64,000 bases of DNA from contig OY759275.1 of the NCBI GenBank assembly GCA_963662155.1, forward strand, positions 3,670,706 through 3,734,705, read 5' to 3'. Of the stretch, positions 21,540-31,976 are shown piece after piece. The position numbers and the translations under genes were made by a program. Positions within the stretch are counted from its first letter, which is position 1. Each line of letters starts with the position of its first letter. This DNA comes from Lamellibrachia columna. Its lineage: Eukaryota > Annelida > Polychaeta > Sabellida > Siboglinidae. Under the pieces are notes generated by a model. It was given only the letters and a program-made list of their open reading frames with translations, was not told the DNA's origin and did no database searches.

Positions 21540-22450
21540 TGATATCACAGGGGTTTTTAAATGCGGAAGACCTAAATGGTTACTTCAGTTCAGTGTTTAC
21601 CAGAGAGGATATTAGTTCACTACCGGTTCCAGATGCTAAATTTCAGGAAGTTAAATCTGACTATTTAGGATGGTTAATTGTAACTCCTAAATAATAAAGG
21701 CAATGAAGGTTAATAAATCACGAGGAATGGATGGAATTCCTCCAAAACTACTAATGGAAACAGTAGAACAAGTTAGTATACCACTTGCAAGAGTGTTCAA
21801 TTTGTTATTAGAAGAGGAAGTTGTTCCTTTTGAATGGAAAGAAGCAAACATCATACCATTATTTAAAAAGGGTTCGAGAAATAAGTCTTAAAATTACAGA
21901 CCAGTGAGTTTAACGTCAGTGATTTGTAAATTATTACATATATTAATTAAAGACCATATGGTGGACTTCCTTGTTAGGCATAAATTAATAAATTGATCTC
22001 AACATGGATTCCTAAAAGCGAAGTCATACAAATATGTTATGTCTTTTGGAAGAAATCACTAAGTGGATAGACGAGGAATTGCCACTATATATTATCTACT
22101 TAGATTTTCAGAAAGCTTTTGACAAAGTGCCACATCAAAAAGTACTACTTAAAATAAAAGCCCATGGTATCGGGGATGGCTTAGTTGACAATGGCTGACC
22201 GACAGCTGTTGTAGTAGATGGAGAAGTTTCAAACTGGAAATCAGTTTTGAATGGGGCACAACAAGAATCAGTATTGGGACCTTTATTAATCTTAATATAT
22301 ATCAATGACTTGGACGACAATGTAACAAGTAACGTACTCAAATTTGCGGATGACACAAAAGTGTGTAGAAAGGTTAACACTGATGGTGATAAACAACATT
22401 TACAAAACGATCTAAACAGATCAGTGAAACGGTCTGAGAAATGGCAGATC
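21540..22450 (+). pseudogene. LINE reverse transcriptase, N-terminal and palm part
   Basis: Blocks on the plus strand in changing frames: GFLNAEDLNGYFSSVFTRED, AMKVNKSRGMDGIPPKLLME, FEWKEANIIPLFKKGSRNKS, NYRPVSLTSVICKLL, LPLYIIYLDFQKAFDKVPHQ (first aspartate present), DGEVSNWKSVLNGAQQESVLG (the PQG word is damaged), LIYINDLDDNVTSNVLKFAD followed by DTK (FADD intact) and KQHLQNDLNRSVKRSEKWQI. Stops at 21888 and elsewhere make it inactive. Confidence 0.85.
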
Positions 22451-22463
22451 AATGTTCACGTAC

Positions 22464-22586
22464 CTCGACAACGTCATCAACGTTGTGTGTCTCCTTGTTT
22501 TTAGAGATGAATTGGATGACGTCATCACGCGAGTCCAGCTTCTTGCCCTTGAAATACTTGACGGAGAGTTCGGTTTTGTTGTTAAC
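22464..22586 (-). CDS. Internal exon of acidic CaaX protein (exon g)
   Basis: The minus-strand exon is bounded by acceptor GTGCATTCAG (exon starts 22586) and donor GAG followed by GTACGTGA (exon ends 22464). It is phase 0 at both ends, 41 codons: VNNKTELSVKYFKGKKLDSR, DDVIQFISKNKETHNVDDVV, E. It is mixed charged and predicted soluble. It joins in frame to exon h. A LINE copy ends 14 bp inside the intron from its donor. No family is recognised. Confidence 0.74.
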
Positions 22587-23156
22587 CTGAATGCACAAGA
22601 AACATGTTTCCGAAGACTGGCAATACGTTTAACAATGTTACAGCTTCACTAATACAGTAACGTCTTATAAAACAAAATCTCACGCCACAGTCACAAGTAA
22701 AAGTATCTAAACCTACGTGAAGTATTTGTGAATTCGACAAACGCTCTATCGAAACCAGACAACGATTGATTTTTGTGTAACTCCAAACCCGTCACGTAAT
22801 GCGTAATGAGATTCTAGGCAGATATGGTTGTTTGACTGTGTGTAGACGAAATGTCAGATTAACGATATTCTATGTTAAAGTAAAATCATGTTTTATATCA
22901 TTAGGCCAGACACAATAATAATATTATGAAGGTATTGATGACGTGCTGACAAATCTGGGTAGCTATTTACAGGCGACAACATTATACTTCTTTTGCCTGT
23001 GTTCTGATAGATAATATACATGCCTTTACAATTTTTCATGCCCTTTATTAATCTCCTGTATAATGATTAAAGTGAATTATCTATTTATACATACACATTC
23101 ACATTTCCTGCCACATTGACTAAATAACAATGTATAACTGTATCTTATATTACAAG

Positions 23157-23530
23157 TCAGTGACCTCCAAGTCCAAGTAAAGTCTCGAGTCATCTATCTA
23201 TATTCCAAGTCAAGTCCCAAGTCACAAGCGTTCACCAATCGCCATGATTGTTGTGTTTTTTCTGCGGTAATTATTAGATAGAAATGTAGGCGGAAGCTGT
23301 CCCGCCACAACATTAGCAACTCATAATAAGTACTTAATAATTATCGTATTCGGTGCAGCATTATACAACTTATTACAACAACTCGGTCACGTATTGCGTA
23401 CGTTTCGAGCCATCAGACTTGTTGGCAAGTCACACATTGGCAAGTCAAGTCTCAAGTCTATGGCCTCCGAGTCCAATTCAAGTTTCGAGTCATCTCTCTA
23501 AATTCCAAAGTCATATCGCAAGTCTTGAAC
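23157..23530. repeat. Duplicated (CAAGTC)n-like degenerate repeat
   Basis: Two blocks (23157-23232 and 23457-23530) share GAGTCATCT(A/C)TCT and ATTCCAA(G)AGTC words and are rich in AAGTC/GAGTC hexamers. They lie about 300 bp apart in the same orientation, upstream of the 12-bp array built from a GAGTC word. Confidence 0.65.
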
Positions 23531-23545
23531 ATGGGCGATTCGAGT

Positions 23546-23755
23546 CCTCATCGAGTCCGCCTGGAGTCCGCCTCGAGTCCGCCTCGAGTTAGCCTCGAGT
23601 CAGCCTCGAGTCCGCCACGAGTCCGCCTCGAGTCAGCGTCTAGTCAGCCTCGAGTCAGCCTCGAGTCAGCCTCGAGTCCGCCTCGAGTCAGCCTCGAGTC
23701 CGCCTCGAGTCAGCCTCGAGTCAGCCTCGAGTCCGCCTCGAGTCAGCCTCGAGTC
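23546..23755. repeat. 12-bp tandem repeat (CTCGAGTCMGCC)n, ~17 units
   Basis: CTCGAGTCCGCC and CTCGAGTCAGCC alternate irregularly. Each unit has the palindrome CTCGAG. Twelve is a multiple of 3, so an 80-codon frame of RLESASSPP-type repeats appears on the plus strand. It lies in the intron after exon f of the minus-strand gene, ending about 55 bp from the exon, and is more likely intronic than coding. Confidence 0.93.
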
Positions 23756-23809
23756 AATCAATATTAGTGTTTCCTATATCAAAGAGTTGAAATAAAGAAA
23801 AGACCAGAC

Positions 23810-24190
23810 CTGCCACACGACATCCTCGTCCTCGTCGTCCATCCACAGAGCCGGGTCTTCCCCCGCCCTGTACTCTCCGTCTCCGTCGATCTCAACCAAC
23901 ACGGCAGTGGCCACCTCCTGGCTGTCTCTTCCGTATCCCTCGGAGGCGGCATCTCCAGCGGTGCTCGGGACAAGCTTTGCGACGGTTTTCTCTTGCTCAC
24001 TGGTTTCTGGTGCACGCTCTCCGTCTGCAAGTTTCAGTAGCAACTGATCTTCTTCGTTTTCCATGTTTCCTGTTTCCTGTTCTTCCTCTTCTTGTTGATT
24101 TTGTTTTTCTGCAATTTCGTTTTCTTCACTTCCTGACCCGGTTGGGCTGACGTCTTCCATTCTCCAGATTTTGATCTTTTCCACAAATGA
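23810..24190 (-). CDS. Large acidic internal exon of CaaX protein (exon f)
   Basis: Acceptor GATGCTTTTTCAG (exon starts 24190), donor TGGCAG followed by GTCTGG (ends 23810), phase 0 at both ends, 127 codons. It begins SFVEKIKIWRMEDVSPTGSG and is then strongly acidic and glutamine-rich (NEIAEKQNQQEEEEQETGNM). It continues through ATAVLVEIDGDGEYRAGEDP and ends DDEDEDVVWQ. The end closely echoes exon e (SDEEVLWQ), so the two exons may derive from one duplicated module. Predicted largely disordered. No domain recognised. Confidence 0.76.
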
Positions 24191-24486
24191 CTGAAAAAGC
24201 ATCGATTTGCTCATCAAAATGCGTCAGATGCTCGTGAAAATATCTTTTATGACCACAAAGACAATCGTGTGCGGTTCAACAACGTTCTACCGGTATTGCG
24301 CAATTTATGGCATGTTAAAAAAACTAAATAGTATCAAATAAAAGTAATATTTGAAACGTTCTGAGTTGGCATATGGACGTGAAGACGCACGAACACTATC
24401 AGTGTCACTTTTATAACTTTCTTTTTACATTGGGTTACAAAAATGTAACCACGAGGTAAAGTAAACAAATTACGTATTACAAAACG

Positions 24487-24489
<3 letters not shown>

Positions 24490-24545
<56 letters not shown>
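24490..24545. repeat. (TA)n microsatellite
   Basis: About 55 bp of TA dinucleotides in the intron between exons e and f. Confidence 0.98.
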
Positions 24546-24546
<1 letters not shown>

Positions 24547-24755
24547 CATGTGTATTGCGTACACTGTCTACAGGTGTGACAGGAATTGGTTAAAAAGAAG
24601 GACATTATTTATTTTTTAAAAGAAGAAAATGCAAAAGATGTGGCAAAATTGGCAAAAAGCATGAGATTTCCTTCCCAAAACGGGAGACTTGGCATATATG
24701 TATATGTCACTATGGGTGAGTTTCTTATATTTCCACAGGGGTCGGTTGTTCCCAC

Positions 24756-24926
24756 CTGCCACAGCACTTCCTCGTCAGACTCTTCCCCACTGCTGGCAGC
24801 TCCACCGGACTGGATGCCTTCGTCCGAGGACACGTTGCTCGCGTCACTGCTGGTCCTGCCGCGGCAACAGTCGTCCCAGAACTTGTCGAAGTCATCCTTC
24901 GGCAAAACGGTAGATTCGCTGCAGAT
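24756..24926 (-). CDS. Internal exon of acidic CaaX protein (exon e)
   Basis: Acceptor TTCCCATTTCCAG (exon starts 24926), donor TGGCAG followed by GTGGGA (ends 24756), phase 0 at both ends, 57 codons. It begins ICSESTVLPKDDFDKFWDDC, continues CRGRTSSDASNVSSDEGIQS and ends ESDEEVLWQ. Serine and acidic residues form several casein-kinase-2-like S-x-x-E/D contexts. Codon use is GC-rich compared with the flanking introns, which supports coding status. Confidence 0.76.
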
Positions 24927-25412
24927 CTGGAAATGGGAACATATGTTCTCCTTCATAATTAAGTGCATACATGACAATAAACGCCTATGTGGGTTTTAAT
25001 AAAGCATTTTGATAAAGCATAACAAATATTATGTCTTATTAAAAAGTGTTTTGCTTAAGAGGGATAGAGATGGCTGGAACCAGCAGAGTTCGGAACCAGT
25101 TGCCCACATGAGTGAGTGAATGAGTGACTGAGTGACTGAGTGAAAGAGTCTGGGGTATGGGGAGTCGTTCGAACACGTACCCAGTTCTATCGAAAGGCTA
25201 CATGCAAGTTCAGAACGCTCTTCTTTCTAATTATAGCGACTTTGCTTGTCAGAAACAAATTATGACACATTTAAATTTACCCCAATTGGACCATTTCTGG
25301 AAGAAATGTTCCCGATGCTAACAATGGAAGCATATGCCATGCCCTCCGCGAACCCCACGGGGTCTACAGATAGTTAATGCAACTAACCCTGAAGACGGGG
25401 TACCATTCTCAC

Positions 25413-25517
25413 CTGACCCTCCTGTTTCCGCTCGTCCACGTCGCCAGAGGCCAACCCTATTCTCGACTTCCCAGTGAAGCCTCCACGCACAGTCTGCGGA
25501 GTTCGTGGATAGAAACA
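25413..25517 (-). CDS. Internal exon of CaaX protein (exon d)
   Basis: Acceptor CGTTCGTTGTTGCAG (exon starts 25517), donor GGTCAG followed by GTGAGA (ends 25413), phase 0 at both ends, 35 codons: CFYPRTPQTVRGGFTGKSRI, GLASGDVDERKQEGQ. It is basic then acidic, with no known domain. A possible 53-nt exon just upstream (25544-25596) would break the phase, so I join exon c directly to this one. Confidence 0.66.
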
Positions 25518-25599
25518 CTGCAACAACGAACGACCAAACTCACCCAGCTGGTGAATTCATCAAGATACGTCTGACGGCAGAGTGCAGCGGCCGGAGCTG

Positions 25600-26040
25600 T
25601 ATGGGTGGTTAGTGTGAGGCGCCGGGCAGGCAGTATGTACGTTCAACAGCAATGCTACAGCTGACTTCCTGAAAGGTGTCTTTAGCAGTGTATGAATGGA
25701 TGATACTTGTCAACGGTAATAAGCAACACTTCACAGATACTGTACTAACTACATATTCTTATGTTAAATTGTCTATGTAATTTCAAAATGTCAAGCCGTC
25801 GGTCATAATTCCACGAACACGATCGGGTAAACCGAAAGCCTTCTGAACGTTCCTTCTATCTTGTTTCTCTTACACATACAACCAATGACGACGTCTGGAT
25901 TTGATACCAAACACTTTCCAACATACTTGTAATTACTTACTTCATTCAACTGTATAAACAAGTACCTGGCTACAGACAGCTATGGATATGTGAACGAGTA
26001 TAATTCGCGTATTAATTCCAGCGTGGCTGAATTGTTCCCA
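25600..26040. other. Intron, nothing recognised
   Basis: No coding similarity; it lies between exons c and d. Confidence 0.4.
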
Positions 26041-26044
26041 GAGG

Positions 26045-26142
26045 AGTAGAATTGGCGTTGGAATGAAAAGCCTGGAGATGAAGTGTAAAGCGCTTTGAGC
26101 AGTCCCAAGTACTATATACCGTGCTACGCAAGAACGTACGTA
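26045..26142 (+). mobile_element. SINE 3' tail fragment
   Basis: Plus-strand GTGTAAAGCGCTTTGAGCAG...ACCGTGCTACGCAAGAACGTAC aligns with the tail of the minus-strand SINE at 3849-4158. The shared word TTGGAATGAA lies upstream at a similar spacing. No clear tRNA-like head is seen here, so it is probably 5'-truncated or diverged. Confidence 0.7.
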
Positions 26143-26225
26143 TACTTTGTGCGATACAAAAATGAAGTTAATATACCCGGTACATGCTTTCGCTTCGAAG
26201 ACAAAGGCAATGGTAGAAAGCTTAC

Positions 26226-26332
26226 GTATTCGCAGTCAGCGATGGTATCAGCCTCGCGGGGTGCCGTAGTCTCGTCATCTAGGAGGGGAAGCTGTTCCTC
26301 CGAGTCGGATCCACTCGAGAAGACACCAGAGT
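26226..26332 (-). CDS. Internal exon of acidic CaaX protein (exon c)
   Basis: Acceptor CGTATGTGTTGTAG (exon starts 26332), donor GAATAC followed by GTAAGC (ends 26226), 107 nt. It enters with two bases completing a GAC codon from exon b and leaves in phase 0. Residues: SGVFSSGSDSEEQLPLLDDE, TTAPREADTIADCEY. The other two frames contain stops. It has an acidic and dileucine-like character (SEEQLPLL). The acceptor lies at the very edge of the 53-bp minisatellite, whose unit copies this splice junction. Confidence 0.7.
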
Positions 26333-28101
26333 CTACAACACATACGTTATCTCCATGTGCCATTTCAACGTAGATCTACCAGACTCTACAACACATGCAC
26401 CATCTCCATGTAGCATGTAAATGTAGATCTATCAGAGTCTACAACACACACGTCACCTAAAGTGCCTTGTCAACGTAGATCTATTAGAGTCTACAACACA
26501 CACGTCACCTAAAGTGCCATGTCAACGTAGATCTATTAGAGTCTACAACACATACGTCACATAAAGTGCCATGTCAACGTAGATCTATTAGAGTCTACAA
26601 CACATACGTCACCTCCAAATGTCATGTCAACGTAGATCTATTAGAGTCTACAACACACACGTCACCTCCAAGTGCCATGTCAACGTAGATCTATTAGAGT
26701 CTACAACACACACGTCACCTAAAGTGCCATGTCAACGTAGATCTATCAGAGTCTACAACACACACGTCACCTCCAAGTGCCATGTCAACGTAGATCTATC
26801 AGAGTCTACAACACACACGTCACCTAAAGTGCCATGTCAACGTAGATATATTAGAGTCTACAACATATACGTCACATCCAAGTGCCATTTCAACGTAGAT
26901 CTATTAGAGTCTACAACACACACGTCACCTCCAAGTGCCATGTCAACGTAGATCTATCAGAGTCTACAACACACACGTCACCTCCAAGTGCCATGTCAAC
27001 GTAGATCTATCAGAGTCTACAACACACACGTCACCTCCAAGTGCCATGTCGACGTAGATCTATCAGAGTCTACAACACATACGTCACCTCCAAATGTCAT
27101 GTCAACGTAGATCTATCAGAGCCTACAACACACACGTCACCTCCAAGTGCCATGTCAACGTAGATCTATCAGAGTCTACAACACACACGTCACCTCCAAG
27201 TGCCATGTCAACGTAGATCTATCAGAGTCTACAACACACACGTCACCTAAAGTGCCATGTCAACGTAGATATATTAGAGTCTACAACATATACGTCACAT
27301 CCAAGTGCCATTTCAACGTAGATCTATTAGAGTCTACAACACACACGTCACCTCCAAGTGCCATGTCAACGTAGATCTATCAGAGTCTACAACACACACG
27401 TCACCTAAAGTGCCATGTCAACGTAGATCTATTAGAGTCTACAACACACACGTCACCTCCAAGTGCCATGTCAACGTAGATCTATCAGAGTCTACAACAC
27501 ATACGTCACCTCCAAGTGCCATGTCAACGTAGATCTATCAAAGTCTACAACACACACGTCACCTCCAAGTGACATGTCAACGTAGATCTATTAGAGTATA
27601 CAACACAAACGTCACCTCCAAGTGCCATGTCAACGTAGATCTATCAAAGTCTACAACACACACGTCACCTCCAAGTGCCATGTCAACGTAGATCTATTAG
27701 AGTCTACAACACATACGTCACCTCCAAGTGCCATGTCAACGTAGATCTATTAGAGTATACAACACAAACGTCACCTCCAAGTGCCATGTCAACGTAGATC
27801 TATCAAAGTCTACAACACACACGTCACCTCCAAGTGCCATGTCAACGTAGATCTATTAGAGTCTACAACACATACGTCACCTCCAAGTGCCATGTCAACC
27901 TATATCTATTAGAGTCTACAACACACACGTCACCTCCAAGTGACATGTCAACGTAGATCTATTAGAGTATACAACACAAACGTCACCTCCAAGTGCCATG
28001 TCAACGTAGATCTATCAAAGTCTACAACACATACGTCACATCCAAGTGCCATGTCAACGTAGATATATTAGAGTCTACAACACACACGTCACCTCCAAGT
28101 G

Positions 28102-29221
28102 ATTTAACAATATTTAACAAGATTTGCCATCCAAGCCAAAAGCCCAAGTGGCAAGTGGACAAGGAAGCCATTGGCTTATCGAGAGTCCAACAATGTTCAT
28201 TTACTTATAACCCGCCCTCCTGAGATATGTGTCAACCTTGTTTTTAAACATATTCACGCTGCTAGCAATTACACAATCTGTAGACAATTTGTTCCATTCA
28301 TTTATTGTCTTCTGTGAGAACGAGTGCTTCCTGATGTCCAATCTACATTGATCCTTTACTAATTTTACCTCATGTCCTCTAGTTCTGCTATCCTTCTTGA
28401 GTGAGAAAAACATATTTCTATCAATATTTTCATACCCATTCAATATCTTAAAAACTTCAATCTGATCTCCTCTTAACCTCCTTGTCTCTAGAATTGTTAA
28501 ACCACATTCTTTCAGGCGTTCTTCATAACTAAGGTCTCTAAGTTCTGGAATCATTTTAGTTGCTCTCCTTTGTATGCGTTCAAGCGTATCTACATCCTTC
28601 TTTCGATATGGTCTCCATGCTTGTATACAGTATTCTAAATGAGGTCTAACTATTGCTTTATAAAGAGGTAAAATTAACTTTTTTTCCCTTGTATGTTATG
28701 TTTCTTCTAATCAATCCAAGAATTTGATTACCCTTTGAGGCTGCAATACCACACTGCTCTGAAACTTTCATATCAGCGCTTATTGTAACTCCTAAGTCCT
28801 TTTCTTTTACAGTAGTACCCAGAACAGTATCTCTCATTTTATAGTTTACATTCAAGTTCCCATGTCCTGTATGTAGGCATTTACATTTTCCAAAATTTAA
28901 CAGCATCTGCCATTTCTCAGACCATTTCACTAATCTGTCTAGATCGTTTTGTAAATGTTGTTTATCACCATCAGTATTAACCTTTCTAAACAGTTTTGTG
29001 TCATCCGCAACTTTCAGTACGTTACTTGTTATACTGTCGTCCAAGTCATTGATATATATTAAGAATATTATAGGTCCTAATACTGATCCTTGAGGTACCC
29101 CACTCAAAACCGATTTCCAATTTGAAACTTCTCCATCTAGTACAACACGTTGTCTTCTGTCAGTCAGCCATTGTTCTATCCAGTCAGTTATGCTATCCCC
29201 GATACCATGGGTTTTTAATTT
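28102..29221 (-). mobile_element. CR1-like LINE copy 4, youngest-looking, inserted in the minisatellite
   Basis: 1.1-kb 5'-truncated LINE. It starts on the minus strand in RT just after motif A and runs to the tail (ATTTAACAAT/ATTTAACAAG at 28102-28121). The flanks are AAGTG at 28097-28101 and AAGTG at 29222-29226, a 5-bp target-site duplication within one minisatellite unit. The interrupted unit reads through when the LINE is removed. Confidence 0.9.
28198..29221 (-). pseudogene. LINE reverse transcriptase, one frameshift from open
   Basis: From 29221: [66 protein letters not shown] (both catalytic aspartates kept), [40 protein letters not shown]. The frame then breaks near 28680 at an A-run (TTTTTTTT on the plus strand) and resumes as YKAIVRPHLEYCIQAWRPYR to LRRAGYK and TAA at 28200. 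The single indel in a homopolymer is the only break seen in about 340 codons, so this is a recent insertion. An assembly error at the run is also possible. Confidence 0.88.
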
Positions 29222-29499
29222 AAGTGCCATGTCAACGTAGATCTATTAGAGTCTACAACACACACATCACCTCCAAGTGCCATGTCAACGTAGATCTATT
29301 AGAGTCTACAACACACACGTCACCTCCAAGTGCTATGTCTACGTAGATCTATTAGAGTCTACAACACACACGTCACCTCCAAGTACCATGTCAACGTAGA
29401 TATATCATCACCACAACAGAGCACCCTGTCGATGTATATCATCAATGCAATATAGCACTCCATGTCGCATCAATACATGAACGTGGCCAGCATTTATTG

Positions 29500-29500
29500 C

Positions 29501-29537
<37 letters not shown>

Positions 29538-29540
29538 TGT
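29500..29540. repeat. (GTGC)n microsatellite
   Basis: About nine TGCG/GTGC tetranucleotide units. Confidence 0.96.
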
Positions 29541-29819
29541 GTTATGCCACTCCTCCTAGAGTCGTAGACGTTTGCATATCGGGTGCCAAACTTTCAGGGG
29601 TTCATCTACGACCCACGATCGTTTCGAAATTTACCCTGCTATTACCTTTCTATGAACAATCGAATTAACGTTTATTACGTACAACTGTCCGCAACGCTCT
29701 GCGAACAGTTGCGTACAATTGTTGACAACGTCATGCGTCTTCTCTTCAATTCTCCGAAGTGATGCAGAAGCCATCAAAATATTGACTGGCAGCACCGAGC
29801 ACCAAGGCATAGATGGATA

Positions 29820-31830
29820 TTTCTACTATCACATGTACCCAATGATTGGGATACATCATCACATGTATCCAGAGATTGGGATACACTATCACATGTATCC
29901 AGAGATTGGGATATTTCATCACATGTATCCAGAGATTGGGATACACTATCACATGTATCCAGAGATTGGGATACACTATCACATGTATCCAGAGATTGGG
30001 ATACACTATCACATGTATCCAGAGATTGGGATATTTCATCACATGTATCCAGAGATTGGGATACACTATCACATGTATCCAGAGATTGGGATACACTATC
30101 ACATGTATCCAGAGATTGGGATACACTATCACATGTATCCAGAGATTGGGATACATCATCACATGTATCCAGAGATTGGGATACACTATCACTTGTATCC
30201 AAATATTGAGATACACTATCACATGTATCCAGAGATTGGGATACACTATCACTTGTATCCAGAGATTGAGATACACTATCACACGTATCCAGAGATTGGG
30301 ATACACTATCACATGTATCCAGATATTTTGATACACTATCACATGTATCCAGAGATTGGGATGCACTATCACTTGTATCCAGAGATTGAGATACACTATC
30401 ACATGTATCCAGAGATTGGGATACACTATCACTTGCATCCAGAGATTGAGATACACTATCACATGTATCCAGAGATTGGGATACACTATCACATGTATCC
30501 ATATATTTTGATACACTATCACATGTATCCATATATTGGGATACATCATCACATGTATCCAGGGATTGGGATACATCACCACATGTATCCAGATATTGGG
30601 ATACACTATCACATGTATCCAGACATTGGGATACACTATCACATGTATCCAGAAATTGGGATACACTATCACATGTATCCAGAGATTGGGATACATTTTC
30701 ACATGTATCCAGAGATTGGGATACACTATCACATGTATCCAGAGATTGGGATATTTTATCACATGTATCCAGAGATTGGGATACACTATCACATGTATCC
30801 AGAGATTGGGATACACTATCACATGTATCCAGATATTGGGATATTTTATCACGTGTATCCAGAGATTGAGATACACTATCACATGTATCCAGAGATTGGG
30901 ATACACTATCACATGTATCCAGATATTTTGATACACTATCACATGTATCCAGATATTGGGATACTCTATCACATGTATCCAGAGATTGGGATACACTATC
31001 ACATGTATCCAGAGATTGGGATACACTATCACATGTATCCAGAGATTGGGATACATCATCACATGTATCCAGAGATTGGGATACACTATCACATGTATCC
31101 ATATATTTTGTTACACTATAACATGTATCCAGAGATTGGGATACACTATCACATGTATCCAGAGATTGGGATACACTATCACATGGGTCCAGATATTGGG
31201 ATACATCATCACATGAATCCAGAGATTGGGATACATCATCACATGTATCCAGAGATTGGGATACACTACCACTTGTATCCAGAGATTGGGATACACTATC
31301 ACATGTATCCAGAGATTGGGATACACTATCACATGTATCCAGAGATTGGGATACATCATCACATGTATCGAGAGATTGGGTACACTACCACTTGTATCGA
31401 GAGATTGGGATACACTATCACATGTATCCAGAGATTTTGATACACTATCACATGTATCCAGAGATTGGGATACATCATCACATGTATCCAGAGATTGTGA
31501 TACACTATCACATGTATCCAGAGATTGGGATACATCATCACATGTATCCAGAGATTGGGATACACTACCACTTGTAATCAGAGATTGGGTTACACTATCA
31601 CATGTATCCAGAGATTGGGATACATCATCACATGTATCCAGAGATTGGGATACATCATCACATGTATCCAGATATTGGGTTACTCTATCACATGTATCCA
31701 GATATTGGGTTACTCTATCACATGTATGCAGATATTGGTATACATCATCACATGTATCCAGAGATTTGGACACATCATCACATGTATCCAGAGATTGGAA
31801 TACATCATCACATGTATCCAGAGATTGGGT
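29820..31830. repeat. 30-bp minisatellite, ~67 units
   Basis: Unit ATACACTATCACATGTATCC-AGAGATTGGG repeats in exact 30-bp register from about 29820 to 31380, where one base is lost, and then to 31830. Recurrent variants are CATCATC for CACTATC, ATTTCATC or ATTTTATC, and ATATTTTG. Thirty is a multiple of 3 and the unit has few stops, so frames of up to 573 codons occur on the plus strand (HYHMYPEIGI repeats) and over 440 on the minus strand. It lies in the intron between exons b and c, so these frames are probably by-products. Confidence 0.97.
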
Positions 31831-31976
31831 ATTAGTTCCGATACCGATCGGTGTCGCAAGTACGAAATATACGAGTTGATTTATTGCCTAACGGGAACTA
31901 CGTCTTTACTGGGACATTTCACCATGTCAACGTCGCTGTCGTCTTCATCAAACCCGAGGGAAGCTGTTTCACTCAC

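Larger units (their letters stand above)
20310..22450 (+). mobile_element. CR1-like LINE copy 3, ORF1 to mid-RT, opposite orientation
   Basis: Plus-strand remnant of the copy 1/2/4 family carrying parts missing elsewhere. It has a cysteine-rich ORF1 start (20315), a basic purine-rich segment, an esterase-like ORF1 block (20898-21040), an AP-type endonuclease fragment (21161-21369) and RT (21540-22450). The total is only 2.1 kb, so internal deletions occurred, clearly between endonuclease and RT. It ends abruptly inside RT at SEKWQI (22450), 14 bp from the splice donor of exon g. Loss of the 3' end is unusual for a LINE and suggests rearrangement. Confidence 0.82.
26326..29401. repeat. 53-bp minisatellite, ~37 units, interrupted by a LINE
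   Basis: Unit AGAGTCTACAACACACACGT-CACCTCCAAGTGCCATGTCA-ACGTAGATCTATC is 53 bp, or 52 bp when CCTCCAAG is CCTAAAG. It runs from 26326 to 28101 (about 33 units) and again from 29222 to about 29401 (3-4 units) after an inserted LINE. The units form longer blocks: a GATATATTAGAG...ACATATACGTCACATCC variant recurs about 8 units apart (26845 and 27268). The first unit starts in exon c and contains its splice acceptor on the minus strand. Confidence 0.96.

Noticed and set aside
23525..23767. Serine-rich plus-strand ORF
   Set aside because: Translation of the 12-bp CTCGAGTC repeat next to a minus-strand exon; no independent support.
29719..31440. 573-codon ORF as a real repetitive protein
   Set aside because: A 30-bp stop-free unit gives long frames by arithmetic, on both strands at once, and the region lies in an intron of a gene on the other strand.
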